NCBI GenBank assembly: GCA_900618425.1
Contig: UZAN01040111.1
Location: 2,320 to 66,319 of the forward strand
DNA from: Echinostoma caproni
Taxonomy: Eukaryota; Platyhelminthes; Trematoda; Plagiorchiida; Echinostomatidae
Reading direction: 5' to 3'
DNA: 64,000 bases
Below the pieces are notes generated by a model, which made no database searches, was not told the origin of the DNA, and saw only the letters and a list, made by a program, of their open reading frames with translations. Shown here piece after piece: positions 22,046 through 35,000 of this stretch (the stretch's first letter is position 1; every line of letters begins with the position of its first letter). Position numbers and translations under genes: made by a program.

Positions 22046-23764
22046 TCCGCGAATAGGAAAACTTACTGTGGAATGCGTGTTACCTAAATTAACCAACGGG
22101 TTAAAATAATAGTATAATTTGCCCACAAACTATTTGATTCAGTGCAAAGTTAAATGGAAAGGATGCAAGTTTATTCCTTTCATTTACCATCTTTCAAGAA
22201 GGGTGAACTTAAATGAAATAAGAGAAACAACTCCTTTATGGAGGAGTAAAGAATTCAACGAACGTTTCATGGCTTTCTGGCGTGATAAACAACTCAAGAG
22301 TCGTATATTTTCTATTTCTCTTCTTTCCCTACATTCGACAATTATAATTTGCACCAATAAAATTTAAAAGCTCTTCCACGATTTATGCATCACCCTCCCC
22401 GTGAAGACTCATTTGAATTCCCGTTGCACATACGTCCTCCACGGGGGGTGCGGTTTGTTTGATATTTATTACACGCGCGCGCATACAAACGCATTCGAGG
22501 TCCGGTTTGGAAGTGGGCGATCGCTCAGGCGCGAGACGTTGCGTGCAGTGAACTCATAACGAGAGTATGAAGACAAAAAGTAGCAATCATGACTCGTTTT
22601 AAAGGCTGAATTTTGTGTGTGTTTGTGTGTGTGTGTGTGTGCGGAAATCATTTTTATGACAATTTGGCCCAACTGAAGACAGGATCACAATGGGGATCAA
22701 AGCTAACGAATGGTTGATTTGGGAGCAGATAATTGGGTAGGGGTACACTTGATTGTATAATAAATAAATGCGGAGTGGTTGTGGAATTGTGGCGCATGAA
22801 AAGGTTCCGGGCATTGCACGAGAAGAATGGTTAAGGTCTCGATGATGATGATGTTGATGATGCTGATGAAACTGCTCGTAGCTTGTTACAGGCGAACAAA
22901 TGTTGGAAGAGTGTCGATTCCAGTTGCTTCTCACTGTGTCATAAAACGCTGCGATTGTACACCGCTAAAAATTACGACTACCGGAAAGCCATGAGTCCGC
23001 TGAATTTATGAGACCTTTCTAAAGAAATCACCCGCGGAGCCTGGATTGTCAGTCATTTAATGTTGAAAAGCGTTGGGCTTAAATTTGTAAGAATTTCAGC
23101 TGCTGGTGTCCATGACAACCCTCGAATTTGCAATATACGCGTAACAGTGGATCGACATAATTTGAGGAAAGTTGGTCATCAACGATGGTTTCAGTTACAC
23201 TAATACGACTTTTCATGACCAAGAAGAAGCACCGGACAGCTGGTTTGTCTTTGTTCAGAGCTTTTCAGTCGTGCTTAACATCTTCGTGTCCCAACCAGGG
23301 GTTGAATCGCCAATGTTTGCATAACCATTTCAAACTCCTACCTTAAAGATTGACAATCGACACCTAGCTCGAATGGTTATCTCGTTTGAGCACGTTATTT
23401 GTGAGCTAACCGATTCCGTATGTAAATGAAGCAGGTGCTGTTTTTAATATAGAATCTGGGTTTCACTCTTTGTTTACATTTTTCGATCGCAACAGAATCG
23501 TCTGTGTCACGGCTGAGATGCAACACTAGAGATGCAGTATAACACGAATAAAATGGTGGACCGGTGCTGTTTGAAAGTCACTGCAAAGAATTCCACAGTT
23601 CAAAATATCTTCTCTTCATGACTGACAAACACAACGTGTAAGTGAGCAAGCTTGCTTCTTGATTGATCAATACTCTCTCTAGTTAATAAATTTATACGTA
23701 TATCTATGTATCGCCGGGGAAGAAGTCAAAAATGAGCCTGTTCACCACTGGTATTTTTTGTCAG
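22046..23764. other. No firm gene; microsatellites
   Basis: Holds a GT microsatellite (22614-22641) and a GAT triplet run (about 22841-22868). A minus-strand frame at 22599-22934 encodes a His-rich stretch through the triplet run and is not recognised. A short frame at 23100-23203 follows a good acceptor but is chance-level. Confidence 0.4.
22614..22641. repeat. GT/TG dinucleotide microsatellite
   Basis: About 14 GT units with one interrupting T; seen directly. Confidence 0.9.
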
Positions 23765-23919
23765 GTCCACAGCAAACAAGAACATGTTGCAAGTGGGTAG
23801 TTACTGAAGAGCTGAAACCTACACCTAGGACCATAAACATTGCCTGGCTCTTGCATACAAATATTACATTTTACGATGACATAAAAGACGATTACGAAAA
23901 TGTAGCATTTACGTGTACT
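23765..23919 (+). CDS. Candidate exon, function unknown
   Basis: A 155-base open frame bounded by a strong acceptor (GGTATTTTTTGTCAG) and a GTGTACT|GTAAGA donor, phase 1 to 0. The peptide includes CCKWVVTEELKPTPRTINIA and ends DYENVAFTCT. Charged and aromatic composition and clean splice sites make it one of the better small-exon candidates, but I cannot name a family. Confidence 0.4.
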
Positions 23920-25833
23920 GTAAGATGGTTTCAATTTTATTAGGACTGTGAATTTTAATGTCTTAGGTCTACTTCCCCTGATATGATCATCATAAAGTTA
24001 ACCTCACAGCTGTTTAGCCAATTCTCGTCAACAAAATGGCTAGAGTTGGTGAACGATTAATAAGTTTTCGATCGTGACGTATTAACCATGCTCAATAATG
24101 TCTCTTTGAATAATAATACTAATACCAGATTTATGCATTTAAATTTGGAAAGAAAACGAAGACTTTTATGAGAACAATTTCCAAGGACAATCATGTTGTT
24201 GTGATAGTAAGTCGAAGACTTAACCGCGAAATGTACCACTGACATTATAACACTTTCGCGGAACTAATCATTACTGCATTTTTCATAGTCTTGATTTGTA
24301 AATGTTCTTTCCAAACGAGTCAAAATTTACTTGCCTTACGTGTTTGAGAAACGCTGCTAGCACACCCCAAGGAGTCCTATCCAAACTTTGTGTTCACATG
24401 CAACGAGATTGTGGTTTTCTCCGAGGAGAGTGACATGCCAGTTCCAGTGCAGGTCATGTTTTGACTGCGGTCACGCTGTCCCAATGACGGACACGTTTCG
24501 GGTCATAGTTGTGGTCAATAAATGCCCGAAATCACGGAGGTGATAAGAAGCAATAGGAGGCGCAATACTTTTCACATCCAGTCGGCATTTGATTTTGGAT
24601 GAAACTTGCTGTAGACTTAGTCCGTTAGTAGTATCGCCATTGACCTGGTAGATAGTTTCTTAATTTTTGATTTATAAGTCAAAAAATATTATGAAAGTGT
24701 ATACAATGAGGAGGTTCTATTGAGGTTGTTAACGAGACCACATATTTATCCACAAACGTCAGCAACTATTTGCCGATGTGACTTATTGTGCCCTAGAAAG
24801 AAACAGAAAATTATGTCCAGTAACAGATATTCTATCGTTCTGCATGGGTACGTTTATATTTATTGCCACAGTAGTTTGATTACAGCCTGAGTTCAGCTGT
24901 AAACTTGCATCACAGGAACAAAGCTAGAATATTCGTTGTTGCATCGATGAAAAATAAAGAGGAATTTTGAAGGTATTTTTGGAAATTATTGAGATGGGAA
25001 AATTCTTTTGAAGCAAAGTAGTTCGATGGAAATGGTGAAATTGTTAACATTTGCGTTATTGTGAAGCAGTAAGTTCCACTCATACATTGAAATTGATAAA
25101 GTAGATAGATAACTATCGATCGCATATGCCTGATATTGCAATCAGATATCAGCGATATTATCAACCAATAAAGTCTAATATTACTGGCCCGGTTTGAATC
25201 CTACAACTCCCAAACTGATGCGTCTCCGTAACTGAGGATTACATTGATCGGTTATTCACATCGGTCTGAGATGACTTTACACAATTGCTCCATGGTTTCC
25301 CGATTTCACTCGATCAATGAGAAGATCGATGTTAAAATAATTGGGGTACGGTTAAATACATCATGATGTGGTCGAATTACTGAGTACTGAAATTGTTCTT
25401 ATAAATCCCGAATGCCATTAAGTTCACATCCGCAAGAAAACCGTCATCTTAACTTCGGGTGAGGTGATGTAAAAGGATGAAATGCAACCATCTGTCCCAA
25501 GCCTCTCATTGTTTATGGAGCTTCAGATTTTTCCATCCTCTCCTAGTTATTCGTCTAATTTTAAATAACCACACGAAGCCTGTAAAAACGAGCTAAAACG
25601 AACTAATTTTTAATTGTAGACAAAAATAGTGTCATTGTTTAAGTCCTTGTTTCATGTGCTTCACTGATCTTACCATCGTTGTCAATGAAGGGTTTTTATC
25701 TTCAGGTTATTATCGTTTCACATGAATTATACTAAATTCAGCCTTATTTATTTATTCATAATTCCTTTAAAGAATGATCAAATTTGAGCTGGATGTTCAC
25801 ATTGGCTTGCATTACTTCATTGATCCAAATGAA
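23920..25833. other. No gene recognised
   Basis: AT-rich, with only short frames (24057-24245, 24910-25164 minus). Nothing supported. Confidence 0.5.
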
Positions 25834-25873
25834 CACAGACTAAAATCGTAAACGTTTACGATTTTAGTCTGTG
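25834..25873. repeat. Perfect 40-base palindrome against an N gap
   Basis: CACAGACTAAAATCGTAAAC is followed at once by its exact inverse complement, with no loop. The right end touches the 8 N at 25874-25881. Perfect loopless palindromes are rare in genomic DNA and commonly arise when a contig end is extended by its own inverse complement. Confidence 0.9.
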
Positions 25874-25881
25874 NNNNNNNN
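25874..25881. other. Assembly gap of 8 N
   Basis: Seen directly; see the adjacent palindrome. Confidence 0.95.
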
Positions 25882-26369
25882 GATAAACAGTCATCATGTG
25901 GGAGAAAACTGCTCAACCATTGGAAAACCCGAGGTAGACGTTTTAATTTACACCCAATCCAGTTCAACAAATCTCCAAAAATATTTTGCTTTGCTGTAAA
26001 GCTCCAAGACTTCAGCTTATTTCGTTTGGGAGCAAAACTTACAGTTAAAGCAAGAAGGAACGAATGACTAAAACATGATCGTTATTTATTAGCATTTGTC
26101 CACCTGATACTAACTGTGTGATAAAAATGTATCAGAATCTGTCACAAACCACCTCGGGCCAGTAAGGTGGAAAAATATTTGGAGCAGATGTTTGGTGAAT
26201 TAACCAACCGTTAAAAGTATATCCCACCCCTTGTGTGAAAGGAAAGCGAAAGGGGTACTGCATCACACGGTTACTCAGAACAAATTGTGCACACAACACG
26301 AATGATTGAACAAGCTCGGTTTCAGTACCGTTTAATGCAATTCTTATACCTATGTAAATATATACAAAG

Positions 26370-26620
26370 ATGGGTTGTGTTTTGTTATGTATAACAAAAT
26401 TCATATACGGTTCGATCAACTCCCGGTGGTCCAGTGGGTAATAGGCTTACGTTCTTTCGATCTGCGAAGTCCCATCTTCGATCCTCGGTTGATTTAATGA
26501 ACTTGCACTACTGAAGGGACCAAAACAGGTGGAAACAGCACTCCAGCACTTCCCAGCTTTTGAGTTTAGGCTTCATTTGCTCTTTACACGGCTTTATTTG
26601 CTACATAATATATTTATTAA
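26370..26620 (+). repeat. tRNA-derived SINE-like repeat, copy 3
   Basis: Same order as copies 1 and 2: lead with GATGGGTTGTG, GGTTCGATCAACTCCCGGTGG, A-box-like GGTCCAGTGGGTAATAGG, B-box-like TCTTCGATCCTCGG. The tail carries GGTGGAAACAGC and GCACTTCCCAGCTTTTG. More diverged than copy 2. Confidence 0.65.
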
Positions 26621-26914
26621 TACTAAGGCGGAAATGTTTTCTGAGGAAGCGAGAGTTACTTCAAGGATCACTGGGGTGAGGTGCGGGATAATCTCATTCT
26701 AAGAATGCAGCACGGTCAGCTACCAGTGCAAAAGCAACCATGCATACCACCGGGCTTGAGTGTTCCCCGGAACAGTTACTACTTAACAGTGCATAGCTGA
26801 ACCAAGTTACACTGCGAACGTGCCGCCCGTATGCCACTTTCGCATGAGGTTCGAGGTTGATTGTCAAAACTGGCCACAACGGAAGCTATCGGATTTAAGC
26901 TGCATAACTCCTCT

Positions 26915-27115
26915 TAATGTATCCAGTGTCGCAAGCGCTAAAGCTCCATTGGACCTATCCCATTATACCTGGCGGGCAATCTTGACGATAGGACGGATAG
27001 ATAAACGAGTATGTGATCGTTGTGAATTTCCCATCCGGTCTCAAGGTCAAATTAGCACCCAGGAATCTGGTTTGTTTCAAACAGGACATATATATACGTA
27101 TATCGTGAGGTACTG
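26915..27115 (+). pseudogene. Third Penelope-like element: extreme 3' coding end plus terminal repeat
   Basis: Bases from GCAAGCGCTAAAGC onward align with the end of the second copy (GCAAGCCCTAAGGC) and contain an ALKLHWTYPI-like coding end. About 27000-27110 then matches the start of the 3' terminal repeat (TATGTGATC, GAATTTCCCATCCGGTC, AAATTAGCACCCA). Same coding-to-repeat order as the first copy. Everything upstream is lost. Confidence 0.5.
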
Positions 27116-27119
27116 CATG

Positions 27120-29685
27120 CAATCAGAAGTGTGGGTTAGATATTCACCGTAGTTGAGTACAGATTCCTGTACTGCAGAGCTGTTTGGTGTATTTATTTTA
27201 CAAATTTGCTCTATTTACTTAACATGATATCTGTAAGCGGCTCTCCAGAATTCTGTAAACAGTCAGAATACTTATCTTATGTTTGTGGATAAACATGGGA
27301 GCAAAGTAAAGCCGTTTACTACGCAGGAATGCGTTCCTGCTGATTCATGCGAAAACCGATTTCCTTAAGACCAAAAGAATACATGTCAGAAAACGTTAAA
27401 TCCTCGTTTAATTTGTTCAAATGCTGGAGTAAAACTAACTGATACATATATATGACACAATAATTTGTTAAATGCTAGTGAACGAACGTATACAGTTATA
27501 CAGGAGCATAAAACTGGCTGATGCAACTGAATTCATTGCCAAAAGTGCTGCACTATCATGAACGAATAGTGGCTTGAGGGTCACCCATGTTCGGTTGTCA
27601 AGAGATATTTTGTAATAGACGATCTGGGTTCCTTGTGATGCAAACCACACCGAACCAATGAAGCATATCATTCAGAAGTACAATTCACGTGGTGATACTT
27701 AATTCGCCATGGCGCCAGTTGGAATTTTAATGATCCCCAGATTTTCCTCATTTGTCGTCTTATGGACACGTTTTGCAATTTTCTGAGCTAAAACCAATGT
27801 TTTGTTGGAAGGGGGTAGGGAGACGGAGTGTGCAGTCAGATAGAATTTGCTTGACAATAAATCATTGTTCACGCGAGAATTGTAAACAATTTGATAGGCA
27901 ACACTGATGAAATCTAAGTATGCGAGGGTTCTAATTGATCGCTGATCGGAATGAGAATTTGAAAAGTACCAAAAGAACAGTTCCTAAGGTATTTTAAAAA
28001 TTACACAGTGGAAAGGTTGTACATTTGTGGACGGGAAAAATCGATTATTCAATCAAGGTACTAATGAGCGGGAACTTATTATTTTTTCTTGCAAGTGTGA
28101 CCAGACGTTGTTTAAATTGGCTCATCTGTCTTTCTAGCAATCAATTTATAAATCAATAAATGTTTTGACTAACGACTAATTTGATAGTACACTAACCACC
28201 AGTAATGGAGTCCATTGAGAAGATTTCACCTTACACCACGAGAGTTCGAATGTTGAACATTGATAAAATACATTTCGCGCCTTAAGTGTGTTTGCAATAT
28301 TCCGTTGTGCATATGATGTGTTTATAAAGACCAAAGTTTAAACAAACTAATGTTCCGGTAATATGTAAACAAAGCGATTTTTAATCTCTCGTTCATCACT
28401 TAATCCCTGTTCGTATTCGGTTTACCCTCAAGGTTAATCCGAGTTATTTTTGCAATGATTGTACAAAGTCAATTTGTTATTCCAAACATATCCAACATGT
28501 GAAAGAACCGATTGTGATTTGAACAGATTCTTTATCATATATAAATGATATCTGATAGGGAATGAATTCTCCACTTTTTATACACATTTTTCAGAAAGTT
28601 ATTTTCGGATGGTAGAATATTGTAATCAAAAATTCATAACTTTTGAGTAGAAGCACATTCTGCATTATTTATTTCAGTCAGATTGTTTGACGAATATTGT
28701 TGAAAACCGTCAAAACTACCACTTCATTTTGTTTCACCGCGTCTTGCCTGTGTCAAATATCGATCTATGTTGGTCCGATTGGGGAAAAAATGTTTTGCGG
28801 TCACAATTTTTAGCGCTTCGATAAGGTGGATCGGAATTCAAGGTGAGCTTGTGTATTTGAAACAGTATGGGCAAAAGTTTTCAAAGATTGTTCATGCCTT
28901 GCTGGTTTTTAAATTTCAGTTTGCTATTTTTACAACATGTCAATTTGATGTCATGCATATTTGAAAAAGCCAGATAACTGATCTGTGGATGAATAGAAGT
29001 TAAGTGCGCACAACAAACTGTATTACCAGTTCACCGAAACTCATCTTCGTTGCAATATTTTTGCAATGAAATTGGAATTAATCGAAAAAGTCTTTCATTC
29101 AAACAAATTGTGTGCTAACCTGTCTTCTATATCTTATATTTTCTACAAGAATAACTTTGAACTGTGCTACTATGCGCTTGAGTAAAATCTAAAAATTAAC
29201 ACGAAAGCAATGCAACTATATATGAAACAGGTGAATGGTCAAGGTCAGATTTGTAAGAATACACCAATAAACAAGCAAACAAACATAAAGAACAATTTCA
29301 CTGTAGAAAATGAACATATCTCAATGTGAAATGGTGCAACCTAGATCAACGCAGAAATTGGATTTGTTCTCGAAGTTAATTGGGCTTATTCTGATAAGCA
29401 TCGAATGTGAAAATCGTAATTAAAAGCTCACACACTAACGCGGCATTCCATTTAGTCATCTCGTTGGGAGCGTTTGCTTTAACAGATGTTACCTGCGATG
29501 CTTATTGAAAAAAAACGACTGATGCAAATCATTGAAGTGACTGACTCAAAGAAAACATTGAACAAACCAAAATAGTATTTCACCTGATTTGATGCTACGG
29601 AGACGAGGATAGCTTCAGTACTTCTGTGCTCGATTGTCGGGCTTGTAGTCTCCTCACTGATTGGATAACCATCCTTTTTAGATAC
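27120..29685. other. No gene recognised
   Basis: Short frames at 27468-27671 (minus) and 28767-28964 (plus) have no recognisable domain. Confidence 0.5.
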
Positions 29686-29689
29686 TCTT

Positions 29690-29900
29690 TTGTCCTCTGG
29701 CCTTGTGGTCTAAGTGAACTACAAGTGTAAAGGTCTTGCGTGATATAGGATCGAAATTACTGCGAACAGAAAGCATGATTGACCGATCCAATGATGACCC
29801 TTGGAGGCTAGAGTCAATAAATTCCTCGCGACAGACAACACTGTGATCATTGTCGAATGATGCATGAGCCTTCTAGTCTTTTTCAGAATACGTAAAAGTG
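29690..29900 (+). repeat. Possible diverged SINE-like repeat
   Basis: GGCCTTGTGGTCTAAGTG resembles a tRNA 5' half and ATAGGATCGAAATTAC a decayed B box, followed by a tail. Weak and based on shape only. Confidence 0.25.
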
Positions 29901-31100
29901 ACCAATGGAGGTGTAGTTTCCAATCTCAGGTGCTTGTTTACGACTGAGAAGAGTTTCGTGTGAAAAACTGTTCTTGAGATTCGTTACGGGAAGAGAAATG
30001 GCCAGAAGCAAGCAACGACTCCGTACGAAAGACAGCGCGGTGATATTTTTCCGTTCAAAACTGCTGTTGAATCCGCGAGCTAACGGGGAGTTTACAAAGT
30101 ATCTTTACTTCAGCAATGTTAGTAAAACTTATCAACAACTATTACGACCAAGTATGGGCGGAAATGTGTGAGAAAGACTTAGTTGACATTTTCGAAAGCT
30201 GAAATCATTTTGAGATTTCCCTTGCTGCTGATCTGAAATCCAAATCACTGCACTTCAAGTTAAATGCTCGGCAATGCTACTCGACGACGTTGTTCTGGTT
30301 AGACTTTGTGTTGGCAACTTGTTATTATTCACACTCTTGTTACTCAGTTTGGATTTGCACAAGTCAATTCGGGTTACTAAACTGTTTGGAAAGCATTCCG
30401 AAATTTAGGTTTGATTAAAATAGACTTTGGGTTACGACCTCTAATATTTCGATCGATTATTCTATTCCAGTAAAAGTGATCCGATCACGATTTTCCAAAT
30501 GGTTTTGCGTTTAACGCCTACCCTGTATTTATGCACATCAGAAATTGCCCCGCTGGTCGTTAATCATAGTGACCAACTGCAGTGCACGCAAGCATGCAAT
30601 TGCCAGAAATATCGGTTTGTCGTTAAACAGTTACGCAAAGCTGTCGCGTGGAAATCTACCGCAAAAGGGAGATGTAACAAGAAAAATAATCAGCAACCAA
30701 ACCGCGGTGGACTAACTAACAATAAGAGGGCACATGTTCTTTTCCTTCTACTTCCGACAAAGTTTGCCCGAAAGTGTAAAGTGGACGCATTCGGATGCTT
30801 TCACCCTGTTTGTTTTCCCGTGAACCGCAAGACTCGAACCAGGACTTTACACCTATGCATATTAGAGGGACGTCAATGAGCGTAGTCACGTGAGGGAAGC
30901 ATGCTGACGTTGTCTTGAAACTTTGTTCTTCATAAACCTAAAGTTTTACCTGGAAAGTGACAATAATAAATATAAAATAAAAAGACTGCGTGCATTTTTA
31001 CATATCAGTCAGTGCTCACAGTTTTCTTTTATCGATGTGTTCCTCCCATTTTCCTTCCTTTATTGCTAGCCTGTGACAATCCCTGGTCTTCTGAATACTC
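29901..31100. other. No gene recognised
   Basis: A 126-codon plus frame at 30499-30879 is within chance length. Its end overlaps a B-box-like CCTGGTTCGAGTCTTGC on the minus strand, so it may partly be repeat. Confidence 0.4.
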
Positions 31101-31104
31101 CGAG

Positions 31105-31185
31105 CTTGCAGGGGCGTGACCACAGTCTTGGTTCTATGGCGGTGATCATGCCCGGGAGGTCGTGTGTTCGAATATCCACCCCGTT
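31105..31185 (+). repeat. tRNA-like sequence, probable SINE head
   Basis: GGTTCTATGGCGGTGATCATGC followed by a B-box-like TGTGTTCGAATATCC. It resembles the element at 36965-37045 (shared GTGGT and TTCGAAT spacing). No closing acceptor stem. Confidence 0.35.
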
Positions 31186-31819
31186 ATTTCACTTCTCTCA
31201 TTTTCTATATATTTTATGGTAGTCCTTTTGATTACTGCTTTCCTCTTCTTGAAAATTTTATGTATCATTATCTATTCAATACTCATGAAGTAAAAAGAGA
31301 AAGTAAACTGATTCCCCAGTGTGTTCTGGCAAACAGTTTTTGTCACATACACACTGATGTCTACTGGACGTGTACAAACAAAACTATCATTGTATAGCAC
31401 TACCCACCCTCGGAATTACCAAGTGAATTATCTGAAAAAGGATTCTTTATGAATTTTCCTAAGAAAAAAGAGAAATTTCGTCTTCAGATAATCTGAATTT
31501 TGGTACAACATGTTCACCACCTGATACTTACTTCTGGAATATCTAATTGGTGGTTAGGTGGCTGAAGCTTAGTGTGTAACGGGAGAAACCCCTTTCTCTT
31601 CATTGACTTGGATTCATGAAAGAAAACATACTGTTGAGGAAGTGAAATTGGTCATCCAGTTAGCTTGTTCTCATTTGTATTCAACCACGTCTAACAAAGA
31701 AACCGACTAGCTAAATTCAGTCATTAGGACAGGGTGGTAGAAGAGCAAAACAACGAGTCGGTTTTGGGAAGGAGTCTAGGTTAAACTAATAGAACAAAAT
31801 TTGATAATATAATCGGAAA

Positions 31820-32005
31820 GTGAAATGTCGAAAACAGAAAAGTGAATGCACGATTGTGTCAGAGGATGAGGAGGAGGAATTGGGAGGACGGAAGGGCTCA
31901 TCACACAACATAGTGAGGGTGGCGTCCAGCCGGGGGCATGTTTCTCTGTTCGACATGATTTCAAATGTCAACTCTGCCTTCAGGCATTTTATGTGGTGCA
32001 TGTGA
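31820..32005 (+). CDS. Ambiguous open region, both strands
   Basis: A plus frame encodes an acidic run (SEDEEEELGG) and VASSRGHVSLFDMISNV. The minus strand over the same bases is open in two frames with a Ser run. The region is more GC-rich than its surroundings. It could be an exon on either strand or an expansion of a GAG/CTC-like triplet. No family recognised. Confidence 0.25.
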   Translation: MKCRKQKSECTIVSEDEEEELGGRKGSSHNIVRVASSRGHVSLFDMISNVNSAFRHFMWCM

Positions 32006-35000
32006 ATAAGTGGAATTACAATTAGAAAATTATAAATGTGAGAATCATTTCAGCTCGAACAAATTGAAAATCAACCCAAACATGACTGCATTCCCTAGTG
32101 TTATTGTTCCTAGTAGAATTTATTGATTGAACATGCATTATAGTGGAACCATACAGACGTCATGACATATATTCCCCTTGCTTCAGCATAGATTACCTTA
32201 GCTCAGTCAAAATTGACTCAGTGTTGTAATAAAGTTTCCATCCCAAACTGTAAACAGCGTGAACGGCTTATCACTTTGGCGCTACTTTGGTAACAAATGT
32301 GTTTGGTGAGTAATTTTGACCGCAATCTTTCTCCGCCTATGATTCTGTTATTTACTGACCATATAATAATGATCACATAGACTGCAGTACGCAGGTGCAC
32401 AGATGCAGCGAAATGATCTAGGAAACATTGTGCTTTATTCAAATTCGTTACGACGAAACTGTGATTCCGATAAATGTTCAGTTTTTATTTCAAAACGTTG
32501 ATGCCAGGCAATAATTGAGTGCAACTTTCGCCCCCCCTCCACTCCAAAACTGTGTTGCCTTCCCAACAGAGAACAATGTAATACAGCTCCGGACAATCCC
32601 AAACTCCCAGCTTTTGTTAATTTAGGAACCAATTTGGACAAATCATTAGGGATATGTCAAATGCTAAGCGACAATTTCCGTACTGATTGTGGATGAGTGG
32701 GGCCAGTGAACGGAAACGCACGCGTCCCTCTTGTTCTAAGGGAAACCAGACTGGAATTTTAAGGGGCATTTACTAAGCGCCTCAACTTCGAACACAGAGA
32801 CAATAGAAAACCGGGTTTTACCCTCGATGATCTATTTTCACGCAGTAGAAAGCGGACTGATTTCAGATTTGAAGAAACTTGCATTGTCTAGGTGCACCGT
32901 GGGAACGCGCATATGGAACTGAGAAAATGAATAGATTGTTTCTTTTGTAGACGAGGCTTTGGATCCGGAATGATATACTAAAACACAAACCTGGTGACTT
33001 TGTTTTTCTTTTTAATGATGTAAATAAATTTTCTTGAGTGATTCAAGTGTAATAGTGAAATTAATTGTCATCTTTGACCAGCTCCAACATTTGATATCGT
33101 TATCTAAAACGGAATGATGATTGCTATTTTGCAGCAGTTGGGGGTTTGATTTACCGCATTTGACTCTCGATTGATGTGGTAGCATATGCGTATCATAACA
33201 TCAAAACCGAACCATTTAAAGGATTCCAGCCAGGGATTACTAGAGAAATGAATTCGTGTACCCCTTAAAACTATTGATTTCGGGAGATGAAGAAAAAGCT
33301 GAAATTTGATCATTGTTTTCGGTGATAGGGGAAATAACCACGACAATTTGATCGATATAAGATTGGCGGGATTATGAGAATGATGTGAATAAACAGTTCA
33401 ACTGATTCAAATACAGTTTTTGCAGATGCAATAAGTCGTTAATCGATAGAAACGAGGAGAAAAGAATGTTTGTATGCGGACGGGACTAAATAAATGATAA
33501 AGCAAGAGGAGGGAAATAAATCACGGGAATATGATTAAGCATCAATACGAGAAACAGAAAAACGCACTGTGATAGTCAAATGCGTTACGTTTTGCTCAAA
33601 ATTGTATAATGAAAAACGATAATTGTCATAAAAGCACTAATCTAATCATTTGATACTGTATGCATATCAAACAGTGTTTATACTGGGTCAGTCAAAGTGT
33701 CACTAAAACCAATAGGTGACTAAAATGTGAGAAATGAACGGACTGTGATTTGGTTCACTATGTTTGATAGGCTCGTTTCAAGTTGGCAACCTTGCAAAGA
33801 AAACCTTTTATTCCAACTATTTTCCACGACTCATATATTACAGTTAATGATATCAGCAATACTGAAAAAAATTCAAACATTGTTTTTCGCTTGGTTTTCA
33901 CAAACAGCGTCAACCAAACATTCACCTTTTTTGAATTAATTCAAGTATTTTCAACTCCAGTCGCATAGTTTAACCGAGGATGTTTCAGAAACGTGATGGT
34001 TGACATACGCGTACTTGATTCCAGTTCAATTAATTGTAAAGGAAAAAACTCTCGGACTAGATGTTTATTGATTTACCTCAGTGACCATGCGCAAAATCGG
34101 TATACTTAAGCTCGTTTAGGGCTCAAATCCCAAAATACTTGTTAATATGGGCTTCAACACACAAGAGTAAGACAGTATTGGGAATAGATTTAGGACTGTG
34201 TATAGGTAAAAGGATTTAAACATCTACTGTTGCTCTATCACTTCAAACGTTATCGTGATCAGGCGTATGGTTTTGAGCGGAACAAAGTTAGTTGAGCCTT
34301 TGGATGAGTGTATTTTTATTATATTTTATATATTACTGATAAACCGTTTGTTTTACCATTGTGTATTTAGTTGGTACAATTCGAAGCGATGAAGAAATGA
34401 ATTCAAAATCATAGTTTATTGGCTATGCTGTGAGTGACAAGATGTCTTTAGCCTCGGCAGATTGAATTACATACACATCGAGCAAGTCTTCTTCATAGTA
34501 GGAGTTGCGAACCGATAAAATTAATTAATTTCAGGCGCTACATCTCTGGCATTTCTCAAAAAGAACCATAAAAAACAATATAGAATGAACGAAAATACCA
34601 TCAGGAAAGTCAGCTGTTATCGAAAAATGACGTCATTGCAAAAGCGATCAATTGAAATGAACTATCATCGTTCATGGATCGGAATAGGTTTCGTCCATAT
34701 TCTTCGCAAACTTGACAAGAAAAACAACATCCCACAGCTGCTATAAAGACCGTATTACGAGCAAACGTCAAACCGTTTGTTTAGACAACCCAGTTTTATT
34801 TCCCGATCAAAGAAAGATAAGTCTGGTTCATTTGTGTGAGTATCAAGTTACCAGAAAAAACTGCTGTATCAGAAAAAAAGCTTAGGGAACAAAGTGCCAG
34901 GTACCCTTAGAAAATGTCAGAAAATGAATTATCTCCTGATAATTGCGCGTATGCACAATTATCCGCGCAAGGACAACGCAAACATAGCCCGTTTGTCTCT

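Noticed and set aside
22441..22641. CRISPR array or tandem satellite
   Set aside because: Only simple dinucleotide repeats are present; there are no spaced identical repeats, and the genome is eukaryotic.
22599..22934. His-rich minus-strand ORF as a nuclear protein
   Set aside because: The His run comes from a GAT/ATC triplet microsatellite, and the ORF end runs into a GT microsatellite.
30499..30879. 126-codon plus-strand ORF as a gene
   Set aside because: Length within chance expectation, low-complexity stretches of Asn/Lys, no splice signals, and its end overlaps a B-box-like repeat sequence.
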